From Prasinococcaceae sp. CCMP 1430 (lineage: Eukaryota > Prasinodermophyta > Palmophyllophyceae > Prasinococcales > Prasinococcaceae): DNA of 24,276 bases. The translations under genes were made by a program, and so were the position numbers. Where the stretch lies: contig RQSC01000001.1 of assembly GCA_013416795.1 (NCBI GenBank), positions 133,086 to 157,361 on the forward strand, in the 5' to 3' direction. The notes below the pieces were generated by a model that had not been told where the DNA came from, did not search any database, and saw nothing but the letters and a program-made list of their open reading frames with translations. Positions 9,843 through 18,668 of the stretch are shown piece by piece (position 1 is the stretch's first letter; each line of letters starts with the position of its first letter).

Positions 9843-10107
9843 TCCTCCGAGGGCGCGCCACCTGCGCGCTTGCCTTCAAGCCATCGCGCCCCTGCGGGCG
9901 CCGCGCCGCGCCTCGCGACCGCCTGTGCGTACTCTCGGTGTTAACAATCGAGGCTGTGACGTGCCTATTCTCAATGTTACCGCTGCCATGCAATGGGCCG
10001 TGCTTGGCCCCATCCGCGCCCCCAGCGCGACAGCCGGTGGCGCCCGGGCCGGTGCACGCGCGCGCGCGAATACGGACACGCACGTGGGCACCCCCCGCGC
10101 CGCGTGT

Positions 10108-12351
10108 TTACCAACCGAGCTCGATCCCCGCCTTGCCGGCGGCCTCGGCGCCCGCCTTGGTTGCCTTCGACAGCACGACCACGTCGTCCTCGAACAGCTC
10201 GTCCCCCAGCGCCACGACCTTCTCCTTGAGCCACGCCTCCTCCACAACACCGTTTGCGAGCGCCTCGCCCAGCACAGGGCCGAACCACTTGGTCGCGTTC
10301 GGAGCGTCCATCACCGCGTCCGGCAGCGCGATGATCGCCTCTCCCATGCCCTCCAGCCATGCCTCCTTCGCGACAGCCGCATCCCCGCCCACGCCGGCCA
10401 GGCGCATCAGCAGTTTCGAAAGCGCCGCTCGCTTGTCCTCCTTGGACGTGTCGAGGACGAGCTTGAGGCCCATGCCCACCACCATGGCGTGGTCCTTCTT
10501 TTCCAGCTCCTCCACGCACAGCAGCGCCTCCTTGAGGTCCCCCACACCGAGGTACTCCTCGAACAGGTTCTTGGCCTTGCGCGCGAGCTTCTCCTCCTCG
10601 GTCTCCTTGGGCTTGTCGCCGCCCGCCTTCGCCGCCCCCCCCGGCGCGCCCGCGCCTGCGGCCGCCGCGGGCTCTCCGCCGACCAGCGCGCTGTGGCCGC
10701 CGTTGGCCATGCTGGACTGGCTGCCCCTGTTCGCCTCCTGCATCTGGTAGAGCCTCGCCGCCTCCTCGTACTGCTGCCTCTGCTTCCTGGCCTCGCGCCC
10801 GGCCTTGCCCGACATCTCCCAGCCGTCGTCGTCCAGCACGGGCGGCGGCGGCGGCATGAGGCCCGAGGGCCCCGTGGGGAACAGCGGCAGGTCGTTCGCC
10901 GAGTTGGACTGCGCCTGGCCGTGCGCGAGCAGCGCGTTGCCCTTGATGTTGACACCCAGCTTGGCAGCGGCCTCCTGGTGCACCTCCGAGATCTTCTTCG
11001 CCTTGAGCTCCTCGCGGCGCGGGATCCACTTGTTGTCGCGGAGCTCCACGACCTGCTGCAGCAGGAAGCGGATGCGGCTCTGCAGCTTTTGGTTGCGGCT
11101 CAGGATCGCGACGCGCGACATGTATCCATCGAGCAGCGGCTTGGACTTGGCGCTCTTCTCGAGCGTCTTGCCCACCGTGCGCAGCTGCATGCAGAGCGCC
11201 TCCACCTTGTCCTCGTCGAGGCTCTCGGCGTCCGTGAGCAGCGCCTGCACGCAGAAGTGGGTGATCTTCTCGGGCACCATCGACTTGTTGCCGAGCTCGC
11301 CGATGAGCTTCATGGTGCCGAGGAAGAGGCTCTTCATTTTCTTCTCCCAGTCCGCCTCCGTGCCCGCGTAGGACTCCGGCGGGCCCTCCTTGCTGCTGGC
11401 GCGCACGAACTCCTCCTGGCAGGTGTTGAGCAGCACGCGCTTGAACGTCACGGGCTTCTTCTGCCCCTCGACGTCAAACTCCTGCACCTTCTGCGACAGC
11501 GTCACGCACAGGTCCGCGTAGGTGGAGCAGTAGCCCTGCTCCTGGACCGACTTTCCGAAGATCTCGGTGATGAGCTTGCGGAGCTTCTCCTGCGAGTCGA
11601 TGCCGAGGTCCACCATCTGCATCGTCAGGCGCTCGAAGTTCTCCGGCGTGATCTTGTTGAGAATGCCCTTGATCTTCTTGATGAACTTGGCGTCGTCGTC
11701 CAGCTGCGCGCCGGCGACCCACGGGTTGGCCGCCTTGGCAATCTTCGAGGTCGGGCCGTCGTTGAGGATCGACACGCCGCCGTGGCCCACGCTGCTCTTG
11801 CTGCGCGACCAGTTGTCGTCGGTCTTGCCGCCCTTGCCGGCGCCTCCGGCGGTGGGGGCGCCGGGGACCGCCTTCTTGTCCATCCAGTCGCGGTTGTCAA
11901 CCGAGCCGCCGCCCTGGTGGATGATGATCTCGATCGTCGACGACGCGAGCGTCTTCGGCAGGTCCTTGCAGTGCTGCACTCGCGCGCGCCGCGGCGAGCG
12001 GCACGCGGCGAGCGGGCGACGGGCGCAGGGGGCAGGCGCGGGGGGCGGGCGTGCGGGCGCGCGGCGGCGGCCGCGGCGCGCGCGCACCTCCTGGAACTTC
12101 CTGAGGAAGGGCACGGTGTACTTGATCCTCTCCCACTCGGGCTTGGCCGGCTTGGCCTCCACCGGCGGCGCCTTGGGCTTGAGCCCCGCGCCCGCGCCCT
12201 TGGCGAACGAGCTGAGCGCCGACGCGCCGCCGGGCTTGAGCGACATCGCGCCGCCGCCGCCGCCCGGGCGGAGGCTCATCCCCGAGAGCATCGACGCCAT
12301 CGTCGCGCTCGACCCGCCCGGCCGCAGCGACACCTTCTCCTCGCCCGCCAT
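10108..12351 (-). CDS. translation initiation factor eIF4G/eIFiso4G-type scaffold (MIF4G + MA3)
   Basis: Two exons, 12351-12088 and 11973-10108, giving 709 residues; the 114-nt intron is a multiple of three and its retention would add 38 Arg/Pro/Ala-rich residues. The N-terminus has Gly-rich SLRPGG/SLKPGG repeats. An eIF4E-binding type motif, YTVPFLRKF, is at residues 78-86, with Arg where the animal consensus has a hydrophobic residue. The MIF4G domain (about 180-405), which binds eIF4A, is clear from DDDAKFIKKIKGILNKITP, GYCSTYADLC and LLNTCQEEF. The MA3 domain spans about 545-709. The size is close to plant eIFiso4G rather than full-length eIF4G, so the isoform type is favoured. ATG 12351 is preferred because the open frame upstream to 12549 has no eIF4G-like sequence. 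The gene scaffolds cap-dependent initiation. Confidence 0.9.
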   Translation of the reverse strand: MAGEEKVSLRPGGSSATMASMLSGMSLRPGGGGGAMSLKPGGASALSSFAKGAGAGLKPKAPPVEAKPAKPEWERIKYTVPFLRKFQEVRARRGRRRAPARPPPAPAPCARRPLAACRSPRRARVQHCKDLPKTLASSTIEIIIHQGGGSVDNRDWMDKKAVPGAPTAGGAGKGGKTDDNWSRSKSSVGHGGVSILNDGPTSKIAKAANPWVAGAQLDDDAKFIKKIKGILNKITPENFERLTMQMVDLGIDSQEKLRKLITEIFGKSVQEQGYCSTYADLCVTLSQKVQEFDVEGQKKPVTFKRVLLNTCQEEFVRASSKEGPPESYAGTEADWEKKMKSLFLGTMKLIGELGNKSMVPEKITHFCVQALLTDAESLDEDKVEALCMQLRTVGKTLEKSAKSKPLLDGYMSRVAILSRNQKLQSRIRFLLQQVVELRDNKWIPRREELKAKKISEVHQEAAAKLGVNIKGNALLAHGQAQSNSANDLPLFPTGPSGLMPPPPPVLDDDGWEMSGKAGREARKQRQQYEEAARLYQMQEANRGSQSSMANGGHSALVGGEPAAAAGAGAPGGAAKAGGDKPKETEEEKLARKAKNLFEEYLGVGDLKEALLCVEELEKKDHAMVVGMGLKLVLDTSKEDKRAALSKLLMRLAGVGGDAAVAKEAWLEGMGEAIIALPDAVMDAPNATKWFGPVLGEALANGVVEEAWLKEKVVALGDELFEDDVVVLSKATKAGAEAAGKAGIELGW

Positions 12352-13140
12352 CGTCGCCGATCTATACACACCCCGGGACACCCTCGGCCTCCGCCTGCGC
12401 CAGGCGGGAGCGGAGGAAGGGGGGGTGTCGGGGGGGGGGGGCCACACCCGCTGCGCCTCTGGCGCGCGCTGTGGCGGCCGCCGCTCCAAAGCTCCGGAAC
12501 CCCAATCGCACATCCCCCGCATAACACCCCAAAACGGAATCCACATCATCCATATAAATACATTAATAGAACTGCTTTGGATTCCATATGGGTTTTGGGT
12601 TCCATCCGTGGGTGCGCGCGCCGCAGCGCGGCCTCGCGCGCGGAGCGCGCGCGCGCGCGCGCTCCGCGGGTTCGCTCCGCGCTCATTTTCGGCCTGAAAA
12701 CGGGCGAAAAATGCGCCGTTTAAAAAAGATGGTCATCATAGTGCATGGATATTGTCCCCCGTCCCGCGCCTCGCCCCCCGCCAAAAAGCCGCACCAAAAC
12801 CGGCAAAAAAAAACGAAAGGGCGGAGACGCCGAACGAATCCGAATCGATCCGTTTTTTTTCGATCCGGTGGCTCCCACCCTGCCGCCGCCAGCCGCCGCC
12901 CGGCCGCTGCGCTGCCCCCGTCGATGCCTTTTGACGCGCCGCGCCAAAGGCGCGCGACCTCGGTCCGTTTTGACATAATCAAGAAAACCTGATTTTATAC
13001 CGTAAACATCAAAATCCTGTGTCTGTACCGTGATGGTACGCGTGCACGTCGTGCAACCGCACTTTTGTATGTATGTGTGTGTGTATATCATTCCTGGACT
13101 CTAACCCAAACCTCGCAGCCTCGATGACCTATGGACGCGA

Positions 13141-13224
13141 AAAAAAAATCCATTTTTCTTTTGAAAAGGAAAAAAGATCTTTTCTTTTGACGTTATCTTT
13201 TTCTTTTTCTTTTTCTTTTGACGT
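13141..13224. repeat. A-tract and CTTTTT pyrimidine repeat with twice-repeated CTTTTGACGT
   Basis: A run of A is followed by T- and A-rich sequence and a (CTTTTT)n array. The decamer CTTTTGACGT occurs at 13184-13193 and again at 13215-13224, so this is a short tandem duplication with an ACGT core. It is low-complexity DNA; a binding-site role is only possible. Confidence 0.5.
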
Positions 13225-13404
13225 GTTTTGTGAGGCTTTTTTCCGCTCCGACGAGCGTCCGCACGACAGGCACGCCACTCCCTGGTGCATTGTACTACGA
13301 AGTTGAGTAAAACCTGATATTTTACCCTAAATACCAATGTTTGTGTTTGGCGTCCCAAAACTCGCTCGGGAGTTCCTGGCGACCCACCGCCCGGAATACC
13401 CGGA

Positions 13405-13429
13405 TTTCCGCGCACAGCGTGCGCGGGAA
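13405..13429. repeat. perfect GC-rich hairpin
   Basis: CCGCGCAC, a three-base loop AGC, then GTGCGCGG form an eight-pair perfect stem, extended by T-G and T-A pairs outside. It lies in non-coding sequence inside copy B of the diverged repeat. It is not followed by a T run and no function is evident. Confidence 0.5.
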
Positions 13430-14109
13430 CACGGCCCGGATGGCGCCGCAAGCCTCCCACAGATCCGCGCGGCGAGACCGAGCCGCTTCCGCAGCGACGT
13501 ACGGGGGTGCCGGGTCCCAGCCCCGGTTGGGACCTCCCGGATGTGTTGGGGCTGACTGCGTTGTACGCTGATATTCTCATTCCAATTCCGGACTGCTACC
13601 GGTCTAACCCAACCCAAAGCTCTGCCACCTCGATGCGAACCCCAAAGCGCAGCGAAATAAAATATCGCACTCGTCTTTTCCCCCCCCCCCTTCGTTTCGC
13701 GGAGCGGCGCGCGCGTTCGCGCGCGTCCCGCGGGATCGGCCGGGGCGGCGCGGCGCGCGGCGCCGACCACGTCGAGTGACGTCCTCCAATCGCCACGATG
13801 CGCGTCACGTCATGAGCGTTTTCGAATGCTATCTGACCTCTATCTCATTCATGTCACTTTCAAATTCAAGATGACTTATTGGAGATGTTTGATATACAAG
13901 TTTAACCCTATATGTGTTTGGGTTGTAACCTCAAAGGGGTAGATTTCGGGACCGCGGTTTGGCGGGGTCTGCTGCGGTGCGCCACAGCGCGCGCGCGGCG
14001 GCGCACCTCGCGGCGGGCCGCCCCCTCGGCGCTCCCCCTTCCCGACCGCTTCCCCGCTCCGTCCCTTGCCGCGGGGGCGTGCCGTGCGAGGCGAGGGCGC
14101 GCGCTGGGA

Positions 14110-14490
14110 CATAATTTAAATTAATTCATTGAATTATAAACAACTTGCTCATTTTCTTGTTGAACAACATTATCAATTAAACCATATTGACGAGCATCAG
14201 CTGCTGATAAATAACGGTCACGGTCCATATCACGAGCTACAACTGCTAGTGATTGCCCTGTACGTTTTGCATATAGACGACCTACTTGTTGACGTAAACG
14301 TAATACTTCTAAGGCTTCTAACTTTACATTACTTGCTTGCCCTTGTGAACCACCTAATGGCTGGTGAATCATAATACGTGCATGTTGTAGGGCAATACGT
14401 TGACCTAATGTTCCACCAACTAATACAAAGGAAGCCATTGAAGAAGCACAACCAACACAAATGGTTGTAACATTTGCTTGAATATGTTCC
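14110..14490 (-). pseudogene. clpP: plastid-type clpP fragment (C-terminal two thirds), nuclear plastid-DNA insert or assembly join
   Basis: An AT-rich block of about 380 bp sits sharply between GC-rich flanks. On the minus strand, 14489 to the TAA at 14121-14123 encodes about 122 residues of the ClpP serine protease: a TTICVGCASSMASFVLVGG segment with the nucleophile Ser, ARIMIHQP with the catalytic His, YAKRTGQ, and QYGLIDNVV with the catalytic Asp. The reading frame has no stop or frameshift and uses A/T-ending codons, unlike every neighbouring nuclear gene. The N-terminal third (about 85-90 residues) is missing: the frame ends abruptly at 14489-14491, where citrate synthase coding sequence begins on the other strand. 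clpP is plastid-encoded in green plastids, so a plastid origin is strongly suggested. An intact frame means a very recent transfer, contamination or misassembly; it cannot make a complete ClpP. Confidence 0.88.
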
Positions 14491-15874
14491 GGCGGCCGCG
14501 CCCGCGCGGCTCGCGCGGCTCGCCGCGCCGTTCTCCGCGGCGCCCGTCGCCGACTTCTCCGGGCTGCTCTCGACGATCGCCGCCAAGGTGCCGGAGGAGC
14601 GCGAGAAGCTGCGGGCGCTCAAGGCCGAGCTCGGCGACAAGGTCCTGGGCGAGGTGACGCTCAACATGGCCATCGGTGGCATGCGCGGCGTCAAGGGCAT
14701 GATCTGGGAGACGTCGCTGCTGGACGAGGCGGAGGGCATCCGCTTCCGCGGCCACACCATTGAGGACCTGCAGAAGTCGCTGCCGACCGCCATCGAGGGC
14801 GGAGAGCCCATGCCGGAGGGCCTGCTGTGGCTCCTGCTCACCGGCGACATCCCGACCGCCGAGCAGGCCGACAGCCTGCGGGCGGAGCTCGCGGCGCGCG
14901 CGCTGCGCCAGGAGGGCCTGGTGCGCGACATGCTGGAGAAGTACCCCATCAAGACGATGCACCCCATGACGCAGCTCTCCACGCGCGTGCTGGCGCTCCA
15001 GCCGCGCAGCGCCTTCGCGGCGGCGTACGCGAGCGGCAGCGTGCACAAGACCGAGCTGTGGCGGCAGATCTACGAGGACGCGCTCGACCTGATCGCCGTG
15101 CTGCCCATGGTCGCGGGCCACATCTACCGCGAGTCGTCGGGCAAGAGCGACATCGGCTGGGTGCGCCACGACGTCGGCCTCGACTGGTCGGCCAACTACG
15201 CGCGCATGATGGGCTACGAGTCGCCCGAGTTCGACGAGCTCCTGCGCCTGTACCTCACCATCCACGCCGACCACGAGGGCGGCTGCGTGAGCGCGCACAC
15301 CACGCGGCTGGTGGGATCGGCGCTCTCCGACCCCTACCTGTCGTACGCCGCGGGCATGAACGGCCTCGCGGGACCGCTGCACGGCCTCGCCAACCAGGAG
15401 GTGCTGCTGTGGCTGCGCTCCGTGCAGGCGGAGCTGGGCGCCAACCCCACCAAGGAGCAGCTCACCGACTTCGTGTGGGCGACGCTGAAGTCAGGCAAGG
15501 TCGTGCCGGGCTACGGCCACGCGGTCCTCCGCAAGACCGACCCGCGCTACACGTGCCAGCGCGAGTTCGCGCTGAAGCACCTGCCGGACGACGAGGGCTT
15601 CAAGCTGGTGTCGGCGCTGTACGAGGTGGTGCCCAAGGTGCTCGCGGAGACCGGCAAGGTGAAGAACCCCTGGCCCAACGTGGACGCGCACTCGGGCGTG
15701 CTGCTGCAGCACTACGGCATGACCGAGGCCGACTACTACACGGTGCTCTTCGGCGTGTCGCGCGCGCAGGGCGTGCTGGCGCAGCTCGTGTGGGACCGCG
15801 CGCTCGGCCTGCCCATCGAGCGGCTCAAGTCGCTCACCATGGACGCCGCCAGGGCGCAGCTCGGCGGTCAGTAG
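14491..15874 (+). CDS. CS: citrate synthase, mitochondrial type; 5' end truncated by plastid-like DNA
   Basis: Condenses oxaloacetate and acetyl-CoA in the TCA cycle. The frame matches eukaryotic mitochondrial citrate synthase along its whole length: [65 protein letters not shown] (active His), [16 protein letters not shown] (active His) and [11 protein letters not shown] (active Asp), ending near the usual C-terminus. No intron is needed. The first residues ([18 protein letters not shown]) look like the remainder of a mitochondrial presequence, but there is no ATG: the frame meets a TAA at 14468-14470 inside the clpP insert, and ATG 14484 is in another frame. No splice acceptor stands at the junction, so an upstream exon is not supported. 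As assembled, the gene has no start; everything downstream is intact. Confidence 0.93.
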
Positions 15875-16360
15875 GCGCCGGCGATCGCGATCGCATTGAT
15901 CGCCGCCCGCCCGCGCGTGCGTCCGCGCGCGCTCCCGCGAGCGCTCCACCGAGTGCTCGCGCGAGGGCCCCGCTCTCGCCGCGGCTCGCTGCGCTCGGCG
16001 CCGCCGCTGTGCGGCCCGCCCTCTGCTTAAATTCGGTCAATGGCAACTCGCGACGCACGCAACAACACACACACGCGCGAACACACACAGCACACACGAC
16101 AGACACCATTGCGGTCACGTGACGCACCGCCCCAGTTTAAGGTTTTGGGCGGCGCTGACATGCATTTTGACCCGCGCTTCACCCGCCACCTCATTAGGGT
16201 CTTTCACAGGGTTTTGAGTAGGGTTTAGGGTTTTGGTGCCATGCGATTGATAGTGGGTGTCTGAATGACTGTGCGTGCGCGCGCGTGTGCGTGCCTGCGG
16301 GGAGTGAGCGCGCAGGGGCGCGCCACAGCCGCTCGTGAGGGCGCCCTGCACGCGCGTGCG
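15875..16360. other. intergenic region with CA repeats and telomere-like motifs
   Basis: Contains CG-rich sequence after citrate synthase, CA repeats near 16066-16095 and an AT-richer stretch (about 16135-16260) that probably includes the promoter of the glutaredoxin gene. TTAGGG at 16194-16199 and TAGGGTTTAGGGTTTT at 16219-16234 resemble plant-type telomere sequence or telo-box elements. Confidence 0.55.
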
Positions 16361-17625
16361 ATGTCTTCTGTGGCGCGCGCCAGCCGCGCGCGCGCGCACG
16401 CGGCCGTCCGTGCGCGCCGCGGCGTCGGCGTCGCCGGCCGCGGGCGACCTCGCCGGCCGCGAGGCCATCCCCATCTTCGCGGACGACGGCGCCGTCAACG
16501 AGCTGCCCGACATTCCGGGCGTCTACGCCGTGTACAACGCCGAAGACGAGCTGCAGTACGTCGGCCTCAGCCGCAAGATCGGCACGAGCGTGAGCAGCCA
16601 TGCGGACGAGGTGCCGCAGCTGTGCGCCACCGTCAAGATCGCCACCGTGCCCAGCGGCGACAAGGAGGAGCTGCAGGGCAAGTGGAAGGTGTGTGTGTGT
16701 GTGTGTGTGCGTGTGTGTGTGTTTACGTGTGTGCACGTGCGTGCGGCCCCGCGCGCGCGCGCTGCCCCCTAACGCCCGTACCCCGCGCGCCCCGGTAGGA
16801 GTGGATGCAGGAGCACGTGGTCGCCGTGGGCGCCATTCCGCCGGGCAACGCCAAGGGCAACCCCGACTTCGCTGGCGCGCGCCCGGTGGTGCGACAGGAC
16901 ATCCGCCTCACGCCGGGCGGCAACAAGGAGCTCACGATGCCCATCCAGGACCTCATCGGCCTGCTGGTGAAGGACTACCCCATCCTGCTCTTCATGAAGG
17001 GCACCCGCTCGGCGCCGCAGTGCGGCTTCTCGTACAACACGGTGGAGCTGCTCAACCAGACCAAGGTACGCGACCGCGTGGCCGCGCGACCGCGACCGCG
17101 CACGTACGCACGCACGATGCGCGCGCGCGCGCGAACATACATGTAGAAGCGCGCACACGCGTGCACACCGTCGACGCACACGCACGCGCGCACGCACACG
17201 CACACGCACACGCACACGCACACGCACAAGCACAAGCGCACACACACGCGCGCGCAAACGCGCGCAGGCACGCACACACGCATGCACACGTGTACACGCG
17301 CATGCCCGCCCGCGCCCGCGCGCGCCCATGCTGACGCCTGTACGCGCCGCCGCCGCCGCCGCCTTCGACCCCCCTCCCCCCTCCCCCCTCCCCCCCTCCC
17401 GGACCGCCCCCTTTAAAGGCGGACTACGACGTGGTCAACTGCCTCGACGAGGAGTACAACCCGGGTCTGCGCGAGGCCATCAAGGAGTTCTCCACGTGGC
17501 CCACCATCCCGCAGCTGTACATCGAGGGCGAGTTCGTGGGCGGCGCGGACATCGTGCAGGAGATGGCGCTCAGCGGCGAGCTCAAGACGATGTGCGACGC
17601 CGCGATGGCCAGCAAGAAGAAGTAA
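16361..17625 (+). CDS. GRXS16: chloroplast monothiol glutaredoxin GRXS16 type: GIY-YIG domain + CGFS glutaredoxin
   Basis: Exons about 16361-16688, 16799-17065 and 17419-17625, joined in phase 0. Exon 1 encodes a GIY-YIG fold ([20 protein letters not shown], then GLSRKIG) and exons 2-3 the glutaredoxin: [19 protein letters not shown] with the CGFS motif at 17021-17032, then [20 protein letters not shown]. This fusion is the plant and green-algal chloroplast GRXS16, which handles 2Fe-2S clusters and redox control of an attached nuclease domain. Intron 1 begins with a GT microsatellite; intron 2 (353 nt) is CA/CG repeats and a C-rich tract. The start is problematic: ATG 16361 opens a transit-peptide-like sequence ([12 protein letters not shown]) in a different frame from the GIY-YIG domain. 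The switch falls at a (CG)n run, 16385-16397, where one more CG unit would join them. A sequencing length error or a polymorphic repeat is likely. Confidence 0.9.
16689..16730. repeat. GT microsatellite at the 5' end of GRXS16 intron 1
   Basis: The run of GT units begins at the splice donor itself (AAG|gtgtgtgt), so several GT dinucleotides in a row are possible donors. The rest of the intron is CG-rich up to the acceptor at 16797-16798. Confidence 0.8.
17175..17280. repeat. CA/CG alternating purine-pyrimidine tract in GRXS16 intron 2
   Basis: Dozens of CACACG, CACGCA and CACAAG units occur in tandem. Such alternating sequence is prone to slippage and can adopt Z-DNA. It is followed at about 17365-17402 by a CCCCTCC-type pyrimidine tract ahead of the acceptor at 17417-17418. 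Confidence 0.75.
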
Positions 17626-17895
17626 GAGACGAACGCGGGCTCCAGGGCGGGGTCGTACGTACGATCAAATCGATCAAATGCCAGCGAGCTCCATGACGTC
17701 GCGGTGGCTGCAGGTGGTTTTTATATCGACTGCGCGTGTATGCGCGCGCGCGCGTGCGTGTGCTGGGCGCGCGTGTCTCTGTGTAGACGCGCGCACGCGT
17801 ATATGCGGCGCGTGCGCGCGCCCATTTTCACACGCGGTACACGCGCGGCACATGCGGGCGCGCGCGTCCACACGGACGCGCGTGCCTCGCGAGTC

Positions 17896-18493
17896 TCACT
17901 TGGACTTCTTGGGCTCCTTCTTGGCGCGGCCGGTCTTCTTTGCGGCGCCCTTGGCGTTCTTCTTGTCCGCGTCGGCGGCGGAGGCGGCGGCCTTGCCCCT
18001 GCGCCGCGCACCGCCGGCGGCGCCCTTCGCGGCGCCCATCGCTGGTGCCCCTTCCTTCTCCTCGGCCCCCTCATCCTCGGCCTCTGCCTGCGCTCGCTCG
18101 CGCTCTTCGAAGTGCCGCGGGCGGACCTTCGACCAGAAGAACTGGTTTGAGATGCGCCGCGGGCGCGCGTTTGTGCATCAGTGTGTGCGCACGTGTGCAT
18201 GTGCACGTGCTTTGGTGCGCGCGCACGTGCGCGCACGTGCGTGCGCGCGTGCGCATGCGTGAGCTGCGACCTACCTCCCAGAACTCGGGGTCGGCGAAGC
18301 CTTCGTTTATGACGAGGGCGACGACAGACATGGCGAAGCCCGCGTAGATGCCCCAGGACGCTGGAATGGCGTCGATAAAGTAGCCCGAGAGCAACGTGGG
18401 GAGGCTCACCGCCACGAGCCCCAGCTTGAGGTAGGTGGCCCACGTCCAGTCATCCATCACCTCCCAGCGGACGCGGAAAGGGTGCTGCACCAT
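17896..18493 (-). CDS. small two-helix membrane protein with lysine-rich tail, function unknown
   Basis: Two exons, 18493-18275 and 18141-17896, joined in phase 0 across a 133-nt intron of GT/GC alternation; 154 residues. ATG 18493 begins MVQHPFRVRWEVMDDWTWATY. Two hydrophobic segments follow: KLGLVAVSLPTLLSGYFI (about residues 22-40) and WGIYAGFAMSVVALVIN (about 47-63). The exon junction sits in EFWE|FFWSKVRPRHFEE, after which the chain becomes Glu/Ala-rich and then Lys/Ala-rich. The last four residues are KKSK, which fits a KKxx dilysine ER-retrieval signal if the tail is cytosolic. The compact conserved-looking core suggests a real gene, but I do not recognise the family. It ends tail-to-tail with GRXS16, 270 nt away; that interval is CG/CA-alternating and non-coding. 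Confidence 0.72.
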
Positions 18494-18609
18494 CGTGCGC
18501 GCGGGCCTGCTGCTGGCTGGCTGGCTGGCGCGCGTGCGTGCGTGTACTGCCGGCGCGCGCGCGCGCGAATGTGGCCGTGCGTGCGCGTCCGCGACGGCGC
18601 GACTCGCAC

Positions 18610-18611
<2 letters not shown>

Positions 18612-18666
<55 letters not shown>
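18612..18666. repeat. (AC)n microsatellite
   Basis: A perfect AC run of about 55 nt, followed to about 18740 by further CA and CGCA units. It lies roughly 120 nt upstream of the start of the minus-strand membrane-protein gene. Confidence 0.95.

Positions 18667-18668
<2 letters not shown>

Larger units (their letters stand above)
12984..13650. repeat. two diverged copies of a composite non-coding element
   Basis: Copy A (12984-13149) and copy B (13309-about 13650) share two blocks in the same order. Block 1 begins AAAACCTGAT followed by TTTTA-like sequence and ACC(G/C)TAAA (12984 and 13309). Block 2 contains CTAACCCAA, then CCTCGATG, then an A-rich run (13101-13149 and 13603-13660). Copy B has about 180 extra bases between blocks. 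The similarity was seen by eye and is imperfect. Confidence 0.4.
12352..14109. other. long non-coding region with AT-rich islands, upstream of eIF4G (-) and citrate synthase (+)
   Basis: About 1.75 kb without a supported gene, long for this dense window. It alternates GC-rich stretches with islands of lower GC (about 12530-12600, 12960-13130, 13135-13225, 13300-13345 and 13800-13930). It includes homopolymer A/T runs, a GT repeat near 13070, TATAAATA at about 12553-12560 and ACCCTAAA-like motifs. Frames such as 13327-13770 show no domain. It must contain the eIF4G promoter and probably once contained the citrate synthase promoter. Confidence 0.6.

Noticed and set aside
9562-12723. A 1053-codon plus-strand open frame
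   Set aside because: It lies antisense to the clear eIF4G gene and is Leu/Arg/His-rich with no domain; stop-poor GC-rich DNA opens such frames by chance.
13327-13770. Overlapping short frames on both strands in the non-coding region
   Set aside because: No domain, no shared composition with the real genes, and they cross the diverged repeat and hairpin.
14110-14490. The clpP block as an intron of citrate synthase
   Set aside because: There is no acceptor AG at the right junction, and no ATG-bearing exon is visible in the GC-rich sequence to the left.
14492-14499. GCGGCCGC (NotI-like) site at the clpP/citrate synthase junction as a sign of a cloning artefact
   Set aside because: The same octamer appears elsewhere in this GC-rich window (for example near 12067), so it is not informative.
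14420-15382. A 320-codon minus-strand open frame opposite citrate synthase
   Set aside because: Antisense shadow of a conserved gene, with no recognisable motif.
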